64,000 bases of DNA from Oscillospiraceae bacterium (lineage in GTDB: Bacteria > Bacillota > Clostridia > Lachnospirales > Lachnospiraceae): the NCBI GenBank assembly GCA_021771715.1, contig JAETOO010000001.1:372001-436000 (forward strand). The letters run 5' to 3'. The notes under the pieces are model-generated. The model made no database searches. It had not been told where the DNA came from and saw only the letters and a program-made list of their open reading frames with translations. A program made the position numbers and the translations under genes. Every line of letters begins with the position of its first letter. The stretch's first letter is position 1. Positions 27,251 through 36,161 of this stretch are shown piece by piece.

Positions 27251-28759
27251 TTATAGGTATTTTGCACTGAGCCTCAGGAGCTCCTCCTGGTTGGTTTCCT
27301 TTGTGTTCACGATCCCGGAGAGATGTCCGTTTGACATGACGCCGATGCGGTTCGTGATTCCCAGAATCTCCGGCATCTCGGACGACACGACGAGGATCGT
27401 CTTGCCCTCCTTCGCCATCTTGATGATCAGCTCATAGATCTCGTACTTCGCGCCGACATCGATGCCTCTTGTCGGCTCATCCATCATGAAGATCTGCGGC
27501 TCACGCTCCAGCCATTTTCCGAAAATGACCTTCTGCTGGTTGCCTCCGGAGAGGTTTGAGATCATGTCGTCCGGTCCCATGCACTTCGTGTGCATGATCT
27601 TGATCTCATTTGCCGTCGCCTTCGTCATCTTCGCGTCCGAGAGCGCTACCTTCGCCTTGTACTGCTGCAGGTTCGCAATCGTCGTGTTGAACGTCAGATC
27701 TCCCTTCAGGAACAGGCCGTTGGCCTTGCGCTCCTCCGTGATCATGGCGAAGCCGTGCTCCATCGCTTCCTTCGCGCTGCCGAAATTCATCAGGCGGCCG
27801 TTGCAGTACACGCGCCCGGCAGCCCGCGTCCGAACGCCGAAAATCGTCTCGAGAAGCTCCGTCCGGCCGGCGCCCACCAGCCCGTACAGGCCGAAAATCT
27901 CGCCCTCCCGCACGTCAAAGGAGATATCCTGCAGGTGCGGCTCGAACTTCGTCGACAGGTGCTGGATGGACAGGATCACGTCCCCCGGCACATTGTCCAC
28001 CGTCGGGAACCGGTTCTCGAGGGAGCGCCCCACCATCGCGGCGATCAGCTCGTTCATGTCGGTGTCCTTCGTCTCCTTCGTCATCACGAGGTTGCCGTCC
28101 CGCAGGACCGAGATCTCGTCGCAAATCTCAAAGACCTCATCCATCTTATGCGAGATATAGATCAGGGAAATCCCCTGGTTCTTCAGCATCCGCATCATCT
28201 CAAAGAGCTTCGCCACCTCCTGCACCGTCAGCGAGGAGGTCGGCTCATCCAGGACAATCACCTTCGCATTGTAAGAAATTGCCTTCGCGATCTCACACAT
28301 TTGCCGCTGGGACACCGACATGTTCCGCATCGGCTGCGTGAGATTCACGGTCATCCCGAGCTTCCGGAAAAGCTCGGACGCTTCTTTTTTCATTCGGTTC
28401 TCATCAATCACGCCCATCGAGTTGACCGGGTAGCGCCCCAGGAACAAATTGTCGATCACGTTTCGCTCGAGACACTGGTTCAGCTCCTGGTGCACCATCG
28501 CGATCCCGTTCTCCAGCGCGTCCTTCGGGCCGGAGAAGCTCACCTCTCTGCCGTCGAGGAAAATCGTCCCCTCGTCCTTCTGATACGTGCCGAACAGACA
28601 CTTCATCATCGTGGACTTCCCGGCGCCGTTCTCTCCCATGAGCCCCATGACCGTCCCGCGCCGCAGGTTCAGGCTGATGTGATCCAGGACCCGGTTCCTG
28701 CCAAAGGATTTGCACATGCCGCGTATTGACAAGACGATATCATCCTTCTTATCTGTCAT
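27251..28759 (-). CDS. mglA: Galactose/methyl-galactoside ABC transporter ATP-binding protein
   Basis: 502 aa with two ATPase domains, as in CUT2 transporters. First domain: Walker A GENGAGKSTMMK, signature MSVSQRQMCEIAK and Walker B VIVLDEPTSSL. Second domain: degenerate Walker A-like GLVGAGRTELLE, signature LSGGNQQKVIFGKWL and FMMDEPTRGIDVGA. This asymmetry is normal for MglA/RbsA. It powers MglC and lies between mglB and mglC in one operon. Confidence 0.94.
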   Translation of the reverse strand: MTDKKDDIVLSIRGMCKSFGRNRVLDHISLNLRRGTVMGLMGENGAGKSTMMKCLFGTYQKDEGTIFLDGREVSFSGPKDALENGIAMVHQELNQCLERNVIDNLFLGRYPVNSMGVIDENRMKKEASELFRKLGMTVNLTQPMRNMSVSQRQMCEIAKAISYNAKVIVLDEPTSSLTVQEVAKLFEMMRMLKNQGISLIYISHKMDEVFEICDEISVLRDGNLVMTKETKDTDMNELIAAMVGRSLENRFPTVDNVPGDVILSIQHLSTKFEPHLQDISFDVREGEIFGLYGLVGAGRTELLETIFGVRTRAAGRVYCNGRLMNFGSAKEAMEHGFAMITEERKANGLFLKGDLTFNTTIANLQQYKAKVALSDAKMTKATANEIKIMHTKCMGPDDMISNLSGGNQQKVIFGKWLEREPQIFMMDEPTRGIDVGAKYEIYELIIKMAKEGKTILVVSSEMPEILGITNRIGVMSNGHLSGIVNTKETNQEELLRLSAKYL

Positions 28760-28834
28760 TCCTCTACTCCTAGTTTAGTTATATATGATGAAAGCCTCCC
28801 AGGAAGTGCTTTCGTCGACAGCTGCCTATGAAAG

Positions 28835-28872
28835 GAGGTTATCAGGGAGAATCGCTCCTCCCCGATAACCTC
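28835..28872 (-). promoter_or_regulatory. Intercistronic stem-loop between mglB and mglA
   Basis: GAGGTTATC (28835-28843) pairs with 28864-28872 and a further five pairs lie inside one mismatch. It is placed just after the mglB stop and lacks a proper T-run, so it probably stabilises the mglB message or reduces read-through into mglA. Confidence 0.65.
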
Positions 28873-28906
28873 TCCGCTTGCATTCCTATCAATCTGTCAG
28901 CAGCGA

Positions 28907-30145
28907 TTACTGATCCAGCAGGGATGTGTAAGAAGCTGCATTGTCCGTCTTCACCATGTTGATCGCGAACGCGTCGTACTGGCCCGGATTGCCCAGACGG
29001 TTGGTGATGTTGGACTCTGTCTGTCCGTCGCCGCCGATGTAGTCAACCTCGAGGTTCAGAATGTCGTCGTAGTTCTGAAGCAGCGGCTGATACGTGGAGC
29101 TCAGGAAGTTGTCAGAAGCATTGTAGATATTCAGCCAGATCTTCTTCACCGGATGTGCACTCTCGTCGAGCTGCACCGATACCGGATCATAGATCTTCGT
29201 GGAATCTGTGAAGTCCTGATAGTTGTCGGCGGTAACCGCAACGTTCAGTGCGTAGTAGGAGCGCTGCTCCTCATTGTAAACGTACACGTCGGAGGAGAGC
29301 ACGTTGCCCGCGTCATCCGCTGTGCCGATACCGGTGTCGATATCCACGCCGTCAAGCGCGTTGCGCAGAACACGAAGTGTCAGGTACGCCTGCACATCTG
29401 CGTGCTGGCTGATCGTTCCGCCGTAGCCCTCTGCGATCGCCGCCACCGCGTCGCTGTTCGCATCGTAGCCGAAGGTCGGCACGTTGTTGTCCTTGGACCA
29501 TGCGTTGAACATGGACATTCCCATGCCGTCGTTGTTGGAGACGACTACGTCGATCGCGTCGCCGAACGAGGAGGACCAGGTTCCAATCGCGTTTCCTGCA
29601 GTCGCTGCGTCCCAGGTAGCTCCCGCGGAGTTCTTCATCTCCTGCGAAGCCAGCTCACGAACCGTGTACGTCGTTCCGTTGATCTCCAGCGTGCCGTCCT
29701 GCACTGCAGATGCCGTGCCGTCCGTGTTCGTTCCGATCGGATCGCTGTCGATGTCTCCGTCCTTGTCCACGCCGGTGCCGAGTGCCTTGCGGACGCCTCT
29801 GGTACGCGCGATGGAATCGTTGTGTCCGATGTCGCCGATCGCCAGCACGTAGCCGATCACGCCGTCACCGTTGCGGTCGATGGAGTCGATGTTCGCCTCG
29901 ATGTAGTCCTTCACCATCGTACCCTGCAGCTCCGCGCCCTGATTCGCGTCAAAGCCCACATAGTATGTATTCTCGTTGTAGGTCAGAGCTGCCATGTCGA
30001 GCTCTCCCGTGGAGCTGTTCGACGGCTGGCGGTTGAACCACACGAGCGGCTTATCCTTGTTCGCTACCTCCTCTGCCGACACACCCGCTACGGTCGTCAG
30101 TCCCATCAGCGCTGCCACTGCCATTGTAAGCACTTTTTTGTTCAT
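28907..30145 (-). CDS. mglB: Galactose/glucose-binding protein, apparently circularly permuted MglB
   Basis: 412 aa from MNKKVLTMAVAALMGL at 30145, with AAGAAAGGAG upstream; SPase I-type signal to about AGVSA/EE, no lipobox. Segments appear in altered order. The mature N-terminus (33-40, PLVWFNRQ) matches the middle strand VVFFNKEP of E. coli MglB, followed by YYVGFDANQGAELQG, a calcium loop DRNGDGVIG (90-98), and VVSNNDGMGMSMFNAW (201-216). The C-terminal part (335-412: KKIWLNIYNASDNFLSS ... AFAINMVKTDNAASY) matches the canonical first 80 residues (GVTIYKYDDNF ... ALAINLVDPAAAG). The 120-200 region holds an insertion. Operon position leaves little doubt about the transport role. Confidence 0.85.
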   Translation of the reverse strand: MNKKVLTMAVAALMGLTTVAGVSAEEVANKDKPLVWFNRQPSNSSTGELDMAALTYNENTYYVGFDANQGAELQGTMVKDYIEANIDSIDRNGDGVIGYVLAIGDIGHNDSIARTRGVRKALGTGVDKDGDIDSDPIGTNTDGTASAVQDGTLEINGTTYTVRELASQEMKNSAGATWDAATAGNAIGTWSSSFGDAIDVVVSNNDGMGMSMFNAWSKDNNVPTFGYDANSDAVAAIAEGYGGTISQHADVQAYLTLRVLRNALDGVDIDTGIGTADDAGNVLSSDVYVYNEEQRSYYALNVAVTADNYQDFTDSTKIYDPVSVQLDESAHPVKKIWLNIYNASDNFLSSTYQPLLQNYDDILNLEVDYIGGDGQTESNITNRLGNPGQYDAFAINMVKTDNAASYTSLLDQ

Positions 30146-30205
30146 TTTCTGTTTCTCCTTTCTTCTTTTCCGGCATTGATTCGTCATGCCGTTGTTGATA
30201 GTGAC

Positions 30206-30211
30206 AGTATA
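30206..30211 (-). promoter_or_regulatory. -10 box of a probable mglB promoter
   Basis: TATACT on the minus strand, about 60 nt upstream of the mglB start. There is no recognisable -35 at 16-18 nt, which fits a promoter that needs an activator; the YesN-like regulator encoded nearby is the obvious candidate (inference). Confidence 0.4.
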
Positions 30212-30297
30212 CCGGATCAACATCGGATAAAACATAGAAAATTTTTCTGTGCGCCTTGAAAATTTTAAGATTTCGTCGGCGGAATGCCGAGAATAGG

Positions 30298-30332
30298 ACA
30301 AAAAGAAAGGCTCGACAGATCATGAGCGAGCC
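30298..30332 (-). terminator. Terminator upstream of mglB (minus strand)
   Basis: GGCTCG (30309-30314) pairs with CGAGCC (30327-30332). On the minus strand the stem is followed by TTTCTTTTTG. It would stop transcription coming from ecfT before it enters the mglB promoter. Confidence 0.6.
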
Positions 30333-30478
30333 CGCCAGGGGAAAAGAGGAGCATATGGGATGGCTCTCCTGCGCTGGTGTGAGAGCATATTCTGAGACGA
30401 GGGCAAATGAAAAATAGAATCCATTACTCCCAGGACTTTCGCAGGATGAAACGGAACCGTAAGAGAATACTGCAAAAG

Positions 30479-30601
30479 AAAAAGGGAACGGAGGGTGTCG
30501 CAAAATGCGGTAAATCCACAATGACTGGTATCTGTGCGATTCATCGTATACCAGCAGTGGCGGTTGCCAGCAATTTTGCAACACCCTCAGTTCCCTTTTT
30601 T
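30479..30601. repeat. Hairpin repeat element, copy 1, with A/T-flanked stem
   Basis: Arms 30479-30506 and 30573-30601 pair almost perfectly (AAAAAGGGAAC ... GAGGGTGT-GCAAAAT) and enclose a smaller hairpin, CTGGTAT/ATACCAG. T-runs flank the stem on both strands, so it can act as a terminator for ecfT. The central ~98 bp (30491-30589) is homologous to 45298-45395. The region between mglB and ecfT (30146-30752) holds nothing else I recognise. Confidence 0.8.
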
Positions 30602-30752
30602 CAGCAAAAACTTACATACCTGCTTCACAGACACTACTATGCATGAAAGTCGATTGCTCCGTGCTTCGCACTCCCGCAATCGCCCCCGGTATTCGCAATC
30701 CGATCTGTCGGTCTACTTGCTCATACCGTGGGTGCGCCCTCTCCTTTGGTGC

Positions 30753-31595
30753 TCACGAGAGCCCGAAGATCCGCGCGGCGAACCCGATCCGGTTCGCGCC
30801 GAACATCACCAGCAGATATGCCAACATCACAAGATACGCCATCCTGTCGCGGTGCGCGTAGACGAGCGGCTTCATCTTTGTCCTGCCCTCGCCCCCGCGG
30901 TAGCCTCTCGCCTCCATCGCCATCGCGAGGTCGTTCGCGCGGCGGAAGGCCGAGATGAACAGCGGCACCAGCAGCGGCACCATGTTCTTCGCCCTCTGGA
31001 TCAGGTTGCCGGACTCGAAGTCCGCGCCGCGCGCCATCTGCGCCTTCATGATCTTGTCCGTCTCCTCCATCAGGATCGGGATAAATCGGAGCGCGATCGA
31101 CATCATCATCGCGATGTCGTGCACCGGCACGCGGATCTTGTTCAGCGGGCGGAGCGCTTTCTCAAGCCCGTCCGTCAGATTGTTCGGCGTCGTCGTCAGC
31201 GTCATGATCGACGAACCCACGATCAGGTAGATCAGCCGGATGGCCATGAAGACCGCCGTCTCGATTCCCTCCTTCGTGATCGTCAGCTTCCAGATACGCA
31301 CCACCACCGTGCCGCGGATCAGAAACAAGTTGAACACCACGGTAATCATCAGCAGCATGATGATGGATTTCAGCCCGCGCATCATAAACTTCGGCGGCAC
31401 CTTCGAAATGCGGATCACCGCCACGAGCGCCAGCGTCGCCGCCACGTACGCCTCCGCCGAGCGGAACGCGAACAGGGAAATGATAAACACCAGCGTCCCT
31501 GCGAGCTTCACGCGCGGATCCAGCCTGTGAATCACAGAATTCGCCGGATAGTATTGTCCTAAGGTCATGTCTCTTAACATCGTTCTCTTCTCCAA
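30753..31595 (-). CDS. ecfT: Energy-coupling factor transporter transmembrane protein EcfT
   Basis: 280 aa with about five to six membrane helices (LAGTLVFIISLFAFR; IIMLLMITVVFNLFLI; LIYLIVGSSIMTLTT). Two coupling motifs are clear: AQMARGADFES and AMEARGYRGGEGRT, the Ala-Arg-Gly signatures that dock onto EcfA1/EcfA2. It is the shared scaffold for group II ECF vitamin transporters, whose S components are elsewhere in the genome. The gene is 69 bp after ecfA2. Confidence 0.95.
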   Translation of the reverse strand: MEKRTMLRDMTLGQYYPANSVIHRLDPRVKLAGTLVFIISLFAFRSAEAYVAATLALVAVIRISKVPPKFMMRGLKSIIMLLMITVVFNLFLIRGTVVVRIWKLTITKEGIETAVFMAIRLIYLIVGSSIMTLTTTPNNLTDGLEKALRPLNKIRVPVHDIAMMMSIALRFIPILMEETDKIMKAQMARGADFESGNLIQRAKNMVPLLVPLFISAFRRANDLAMAMEARGYRGGEGRTKMKPLVYAHRDRMAYLVMLAYLLVMFGANRIGFAARIFGLS

Positions 31596-31664
31596 ATGCA
31601 GCCGCGCGCTGTGCGCTTAACTGCCTGTGTCATCCAATATGGTTCCTGCACTCCTGGGCGCCTC

Positions 31665-32513
31665 TTACCTTCCCAGGCATTTCAGGATCGACGCGGCCGC
31701 CTCCTCCACGGTCGTCGCGTCTACGTCCGCCTGCCAGCCGCGCGCTGCCAGGTCATGCATCAAATACGTAACCTGCGGCGCGGCGAGCCCGATCTGTTCC
31801 AGCTCGCGGTAGTGGTCAAAGACCTCCCGCGGCGTGTCGTCGAACATGACCTGCCCGCGGTTCATCACAATGATGCGCTCCACATAGCGCGCGATGTCCT
31901 CCATGCTGTGCGAGACGAGGATGACCGTGATATGGCGCTCGTCGTGCAGTCTCTGGATCTGGTCGAGAATGTCGTCCCGCCCCTTCGGATCCAGCCCCGC
32001 AGTCGGCTCGTCGAGCACGAGCACATCCGGCTCCATCGCCAGGATCCCCGCGATCGCCGCGCGGCGCTTCTGTCCGCCGGAGAGCTCGAACGGCGATTTT
32101 TTCCAGTGCTTCTCCTTCAGGCCGACCAGCCGCAGCGCCTCCCTCGCGCGCGCCTCCGTCACATCCGCAGGCAGCCCGAGGTTCTTCGGCCCGTAGCAGA
32201 CGTCCGAGAAGACGTCTACCTCGAAGAGCTGATACTCCGGATACTGGAACACCAGCCCGACTTTGCTGCGCAGCTCCTTCTTATTGTAGCCTTCCTCGTA
32301 AATGTTTCTTCCATTATAATATACCGCGCCGCTCGTCCCCTTCAGAAGTCCGTTCAGGTGCTGAATCAGCGTCGACTTCCCCGAGCCGGTATGACCGATC
32401 ACCCCGATGAACTGTCCGTCCGGCAGCTCGAGATTCACATCCCTCAGGGCGTGCTTCTCAAACGCGGTGCCCTCGCTGTACACATAATTTAAATGCTCTA
32501 TCTTAATCGACAT
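31665..32513 (-). CDS. ecfA2: Energy-coupling factor transporter ATP-binding protein EcfA2
   Basis: 282 aa. Walker A GHTGSGKSTLIQ, Q-loop FQYPEYQLF, signature LSGGQKRRAAIAGIL, Walker B DVLVLDEPTAGLDP, H-loop VSHSMED. The start MSIKIEHLNYVYSEG and the C-terminal EVFDHYRELEQIGLAAPQVTYL region are typical of EcfA2 (long CbiO). It forms the ATPase heterodimer with EcfA1. Confidence 0.94.
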   Translation of the reverse strand: MSIKIEHLNYVYSEGTAFEKHALRDVNLELPDGQFIGVIGHTGSGKSTLIQHLNGLLKGTSGAVYYNGRNIYEEGYNKKELRSKVGLVFQYPEYQLFEVDVFSDVCYGPKNLGLPADVTEARAREALRLVGLKEKHWKKSPFELSGGQKRRAAIAGILAMEPDVLVLDEPTAGLDPKGRDDILDQIQRLHDERHITVILVSHSMEDIARYVERIIVMNRGQVMFDDTPREVFDHYRELEQIGLAAPQVTYLMHDLAARGWQADVDATTVEEAAASILKCLGR

Positions 32514-32738
32514 GGAATCGTTCCTCTCCTGTCCTGTCCTTCCCTGGCCTCTTCCTTTTTAGCCGATGTCTCCGCGGATGCTTTCGGCAGTCTGCGCACG
32601 GATTTCTCTTCGGCTGTCCTGCACATTCTCTAACGCGCATCTCCCGACAGTCTGCTGATTCTGTCTGTCATGCGCCGCTGCATTTTTCAGACATCCGCCC
32701 GCACCAGATACAATATCCAGCCGTCATGCCTGCCGCTC

Positions 32739-33602
32739 TCAACCTCTCTGCCCCCGCAGCTTCTCCAGCTCGTCCGCCAGCTCTGCCATCGACAGAATCC
32801 CGTCCGGCAGGGGCAGTCCCTTCTTCTGCAGCTCGTACGCGACGAGCGTCGCCTGCGGCACATCCAGTCTCCGCGCTTTCAGCTCCTCCACGTGGGAGAA
32901 GATTTCCTTCGGCGTTCCCTGCATCACGACCTTGCCCTGGTCCATCACGATCACCTTGTCAGCCTCGATGACCTCCTCCATGTAGTGCGTGATCAGCAGC
33001 ACCGTGACGTGCTCCTTCCGATTGAGCTCCTGCACCGTGCGGACGACCTCTTTTCTGCCGTTCGGGTCGAGCATCGCGGTCGGCTCGTCGAGCACAATAC
33101 ACTTTGGCCGCATCGCCACGACGCCCGCGATCGCCACGCGCTGCTTCTGCCCGCCGGAGAGCTTGTTCGGCGAGTGCGCGCGGTACTCCCACATGCCGAC
33201 CGCCTTCAGACTCTCCTCCACGCGCTTCCAGATCGCCTCGCTCGGCATTCCCATATTCTCCGGGCCGAAGCCGACATCCTCGTCGACGATCGTCCCGATG
33301 ATCTGATTGTCCGGATTCTGGAACACCATGCCGGCCGTCTGGCGGATCTCCCAGATCTGCGATTCATCCCGCGTGTCCTTGCCGTCGACGTAGAGCGTTC
33401 CCTCGGTCGGCACCAGGATCGCATTGATGTGCTTCGCCAGCGTCGATTTTCCGGAGCCATTGTGCCCGAGAATCGCTACAAAATCGCCTTCCTGCACATC
33501 GAGATCCACCCCGTCGACCGCCCGGATCGTGGACTCCGGATTACCCTCCTCGTCCAGTCTCTGATATTCATATGACAGCTTTCTGCCTCTGATAATACTC
33601 AT
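32739..33602 (-). CDS. ecfA1: Energy-coupling factor transporter ATP-binding protein EcfA1
   Basis: 287 aa. Walker A GHNGSGKSTLAK, Q-loop FQNPDNQIIGTIVDEDVGFG, signature LSGGQKQRVAIAGV, Walker B CIVLDEPTAMLDP, H-loop ITHYMEE. The FQNPDNQI motif is the usual EcfA1 mark. First gene of the ecf operon; the 225-bp spacer to ecfA2 (32514-32738) shows nothing I recognise. Confidence 0.94.
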   Translation of the reverse strand: MSIIRGRKLSYEYQRLDEEGNPESTIRAVDGVDLDVQEGDFVAILGHNGSGKSTLAKHINAILVPTEGTLYVDGKDTRDESQIWEIRQTAGMVFQNPDNQIIGTIVDEDVGFGPENMGMPSEAIWKRVEESLKAVGMWEYRAHSPNKLSGGQKQRVAIAGVVAMRPKCIVLDEPTAMLDPNGRKEVVRTVQELNRKEHVTVLLITHYMEEVIEADKVIVMDQGKVVMQGTPKEIFSHVEELKARRLDVPQATLVAYELQKKGLPLPDGILSMAELADELEKLRGQRG

Positions 33603-33618
33603 CTGCCAATTCCTCTTT

Positions 33619-33636
33619 TTGACAACGGTTTGTCAA
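33619..33636. promoter_or_regulatory. Perfect palindrome in the ecfA1 leader
   Basis: TTGACAA-CGGT-TTGTCAA, 7-4-7, ends 16 nt before the ecfA1 start codon and next to its ribosome site. Either an operator or a small RNA hairpin affecting translation. Confidence 0.5.
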
Positions 33637-33677
33637 CCATTCTGTTGTTCTGGTATACAAGCCAGCAGTTCTGTCAA

Positions 33678-33706
33678 ATTATATCAACTGTGTACCTAAA
33701 AAGCAA
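33678..33706 (-). promoter_or_regulatory. Candidate ecfA1 promoter
   Basis: Minus strand TTGCTT (33701-33706), 17-nt spacer, TATAAT (33678-33683); leader about 70 nt carrying the palindrome at 33619-33636. The usual upstream rplQ gene is absent, so the operon needs its own promoter. Confidence 0.55.
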
Positions 33707-33752
33707 GGGCGGATCAGACCGTTTTCTTTTGTGTTCGCAAATCTCAACATAA

Positions 33753-34775
33753 TCAGTCCTCCTGTTCCTCAATTCGTTTACGTTCATTTTCAATTTCATG
33801 TTGCAGTTGTTCCGTAGTCGGTAGCTCCAGACGATATCTTGACGCAAAAATTTGTTGTGCATCGTTCAAAACCGAATATTTGACAATGGCCTCGTTTTTC
33901 TGTGAACACAGAATCATACCAATGGTCGGATTGTCATCTGCGTTTTTATATAAGGCATCAAACATCCGAATATAGCTGTCCATCTGCCCAATATCGCCGT
34001 GCGTCAGCTTGCCAACCTTCAAGTCAATCAACACATGACACTTCAAAATGCTGTGATAGAACACCAGATCGAGATAAAAATCCTCATCTTCATACCGCAT
34101 CAGCTTCTGCCTGGCTACGAAACAGAAACCACGACCGAGTTCCAGCAAAAATTCCTGCAATTTGTCGATCAGTGCCTGTTCCAGATCGGATTCTCGCAGA
34201 GCCGGGTAATTCTTTAAGTCAAGGAATTCCAACACGTACGGGTCTTTGATAAAACTTTCTGACGCCAGCGGAACCATGAATTCATCAGCTTCAGCTTTCA
34301 CTGGCTCCCGATCTCTGCTGGCAAGAAGACGCTCATAATACAGTGTGGAGATTTGCCGTTCTAACTGGCGACTCGACCATGCAGAAGCAACTGCCTCATT
34401 CATATACCATTGTCGAGCCTGCTCGTTTTCAACCGACAACAAAAGCCGGTAATGCGTCCAGGTTAATTGCGAACGCAGTGCGTTCGTATTTGGAAACATC
34501 ACATAAAACTTTTTCATTTGCTGAAGCGTCCGAACAGAAAAACCTTTTCCGAACTCTTCCGTAAGACGGTTCGATAACTCCTGCAGAACAGACTTTCCAT
34601 ACCCGGAACGCAAATTGCCCTCCTGCTCATGTTCCACAATGATGCGGCCGATCTGCCAGTAAGCCTGAACCATCGTGAAATTCACGGCGGTGTACGCCTG
34701 TTTTCTCGAAGAGAGCAGCGCTTCTTTTATTTCGGAGTAAATGTCTTCGTAAAGAATCAATTTTTTGTCATTCAT
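33753..34775 (-). CDS. DUF1016 (YhcG-type) PDDEXK nuclease domain protein
   Basis: 340 aa from MNDKKLILYEDIYSEIKEAL at 34775, with GGGAGGCGGA upstream; an in-frame ATG at 34808 is less likely. N-terminal DUF1016 helical domain (QAYWQIGRIIVEHEQEGNLRSGYGKSVLQELS; LTWTHYRLLLSVENEQARQWY). C-terminal PDDEXK-like core: DEDFYLDLVFYHSILKCHVLIDLKVGKL, with the expected D ... DLK. Such proteins are found near restriction systems and on mobile DNA; the target is not established here. Clearly AT-richer than neighbours and alone in its transcription unit, so probably acquired. Confidence 0.85.
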   Translation of the reverse strand: MNDKKLILYEDIYSEIKEALLSSRKQAYTAVNFTMVQAYWQIGRIIVEHEQEGNLRSGYGKSVLQELSNRLTEEFGKGFSVRTLQQMKKFYVMFPNTNALRSQLTWTHYRLLLSVENEQARQWYMNEAVASAWSSRQLERQISTLYYERLLASRDREPVKAEADEFMVPLASESFIKDPYVLEFLDLKNYPALRESDLEQALIDKLQEFLLELGRGFCFVARQKLMRYEDEDFYLDLVFYHSILKCHVLIDLKVGKLTHGDIGQMDSYIRMFDALYKNADDNPTIGMILCSQKNEAIVKYSVLNDAQQIFASRYRLELPTTEQLQHEIENERKRIEEQED

Positions 34776-35241
34776 TGCTTTCCGCCTCCCAAAAGGAATC
34801 GCATTCATAATCCCTCACCGTCCGCCAGCAGGGCATCCAGTCGTCCTGATCTTTCATCGCAACAATGTCATCACTTACCGCTCTCAATACACTCTTTATC
34901 ACACTACTCTTCTGTTATACAGTAAAAATATTCAGAAATCAATCTATATTATCTACTACAGTTTATAACACCCTATAAATCCACTCAAATCAACTTTTTT
35001 CAGAAGCCAGATCACATCCGCAATAAAGCACTTTTTGTCTCATACATAAAAAAACCGGGCATCCCCGGTTCCGGCTTTTACACCTTGGCAGCGTTTTCGC
35101 ACCGCAAGATCCCATTTCCTAATTATTCTTGTCTGCTAAAGCTACTTTTCCCACAATCATGACAATCACAAAACTCTTCACTTGGTAGAGCCCTCTTGCA
35201 GCCGTATGCAGTTTTTTCCGCAATCACGAAATCAAAATCCC
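34776..35241. other. 466-bp AT-rich spacer
   Basis: Between the nuclease gene and the kinase gene. Apart from the terminator at 35046-35070 I see no gene, repeat or RNA. The composition is low-GC like the nuclease gene. Confidence 0.6.
35046..35070 (-). terminator. Rho-independent terminator of the RR-ABC-kinase operon
   Basis: On the minus strand AACCGGG-GAT-CCCGGTT-type hairpin (arms 35053-35059 and 35064-35070) followed by a run of eight T. Lies about 170 nt after the kinase stop. Confidence 0.85.
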
Positions 35242-36141
35242 TCACTTAGCAGCGCCTTCTGGCAGCCGCACGCAGAGCGTCAGCCGCCCCGCCTCATAGT
35301 CGGCCAGGAGCGCGCCGCCCATCTGCCCGACCAGAACCTTCGCGATTGACAGGCCGAGTCCCGTCGATGTCCTTGCGTTTTCGACCGTGTAGAAGCGGTC
35401 AAACAATCTCCCCACCTCCACTTCACTGAGTCCAGGCGCTGTGTTGGAAAAAAAGACCTCCCCCGCGGCGGTGAGCTCAATCTGCAGGTCTCCGCCGCTG
35501 TATTTCAGCGCATTGCTGATCAGATTCGAAAACACGCGCGACAGGGCGGCCCGATTCACACACCGGACCACCCTCTGTTCCGTCATGCAGATCTCTGGCG
35601 TGATGCCCCGCTCCCGCAGGGCCGCATAAAAGCCGGAAATGCTCTCCTCCAGAACGCCGTTCACGACCACCGGCTCCATCCGGCAGTCGTACTCCGGGGA
35701 GGTCAGGACCGAGTAGTGGAACAGCTCCTCCGTCAGCTGCTCAAGCGCCTCCGCGCGGTTCCGGATGATCCCCAGATAGCGCGCCGCCTCCCCGCTCACC
35801 TCCGTCCGCTCGAGCAGATCCAGATATCCGCCGATCGCCGTCAGCGGCGTCCGCAGATCGTGCGAGATATTCGTGACCGCACGCTTCAGCTCCTTGTCCC
35901 CCTCCACATAGCGGTGCCGCTGCCGCCGCAGCTCCCCAAGCTGCCCGTTGAGGTCGCTCGCCAGGCGGCTCATCGCCCCATCCCGCGAGGAGATCGTGAT
36001 CAAGGTGTTGGTATCGCCCTCCAGCTTCTCTCCCAGCTCCTCCCTGATCTCATCGGCGGATCTGCGCATCAGGATGATTTTTGCGCCAAGCGCAGCCACC
36101 GTTACAGCCAAAACCAAACACACGCACACGAGCCAAACCAC
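35242..36141 (-). CDS. Sensor histidine kinase with a single N-terminal membrane helix
   Basis: 299 aa. One hydrophobic segment (1-23, MVWLVCVCLVLAVTVAALG) and no extracellular sensor domain. H94 in NISHDLRTPLTAIGGYLDLL, N-box FSNLISNALKYSGG, G-box TGLGLSIAKVLV. Kinases of this build usually sense through an associated ABC transporter or within the membrane. It is last in the operon, 20 bp after the permease gene. The partner is the OmpR-type regulator at 38065-38730. Confidence 0.9.
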   Translation of the reverse strand: MVWLVCVCLVLAVTVAALGAKIILMRRSADEIREELGEKLEGDTNTLITISSRDGAMSRLASDLNGQLGELRRQRHRYVEGDKELKRAVTNISHDLRTPLTAIGGYLDLLERTEVSGEAARYLGIIRNRAEALEQLTEELFHYSVLTSPEYDCRMEPVVVNGVLEESISGFYAALRERGITPEICMTEQRVVRCVNRAALSRVFSNLISNALKYSGGDLQIELTAAGEVFFSNTAPGLSEVEVGRLFDRFYTVENARTSTGLGLSIAKVLVGQMGGALLADYEAGRLTLCVRLPEGAAK

Positions 36142-36161
36142 GATACCTCCTCCTCCTTAAA

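Noticed and set aside
30051-30584. A 177-codon minus-strand frame running from the hairpin repeat into mglB.
   Set aside because: It uses a different frame from mglB, crosses a terminator and has no family similarity.
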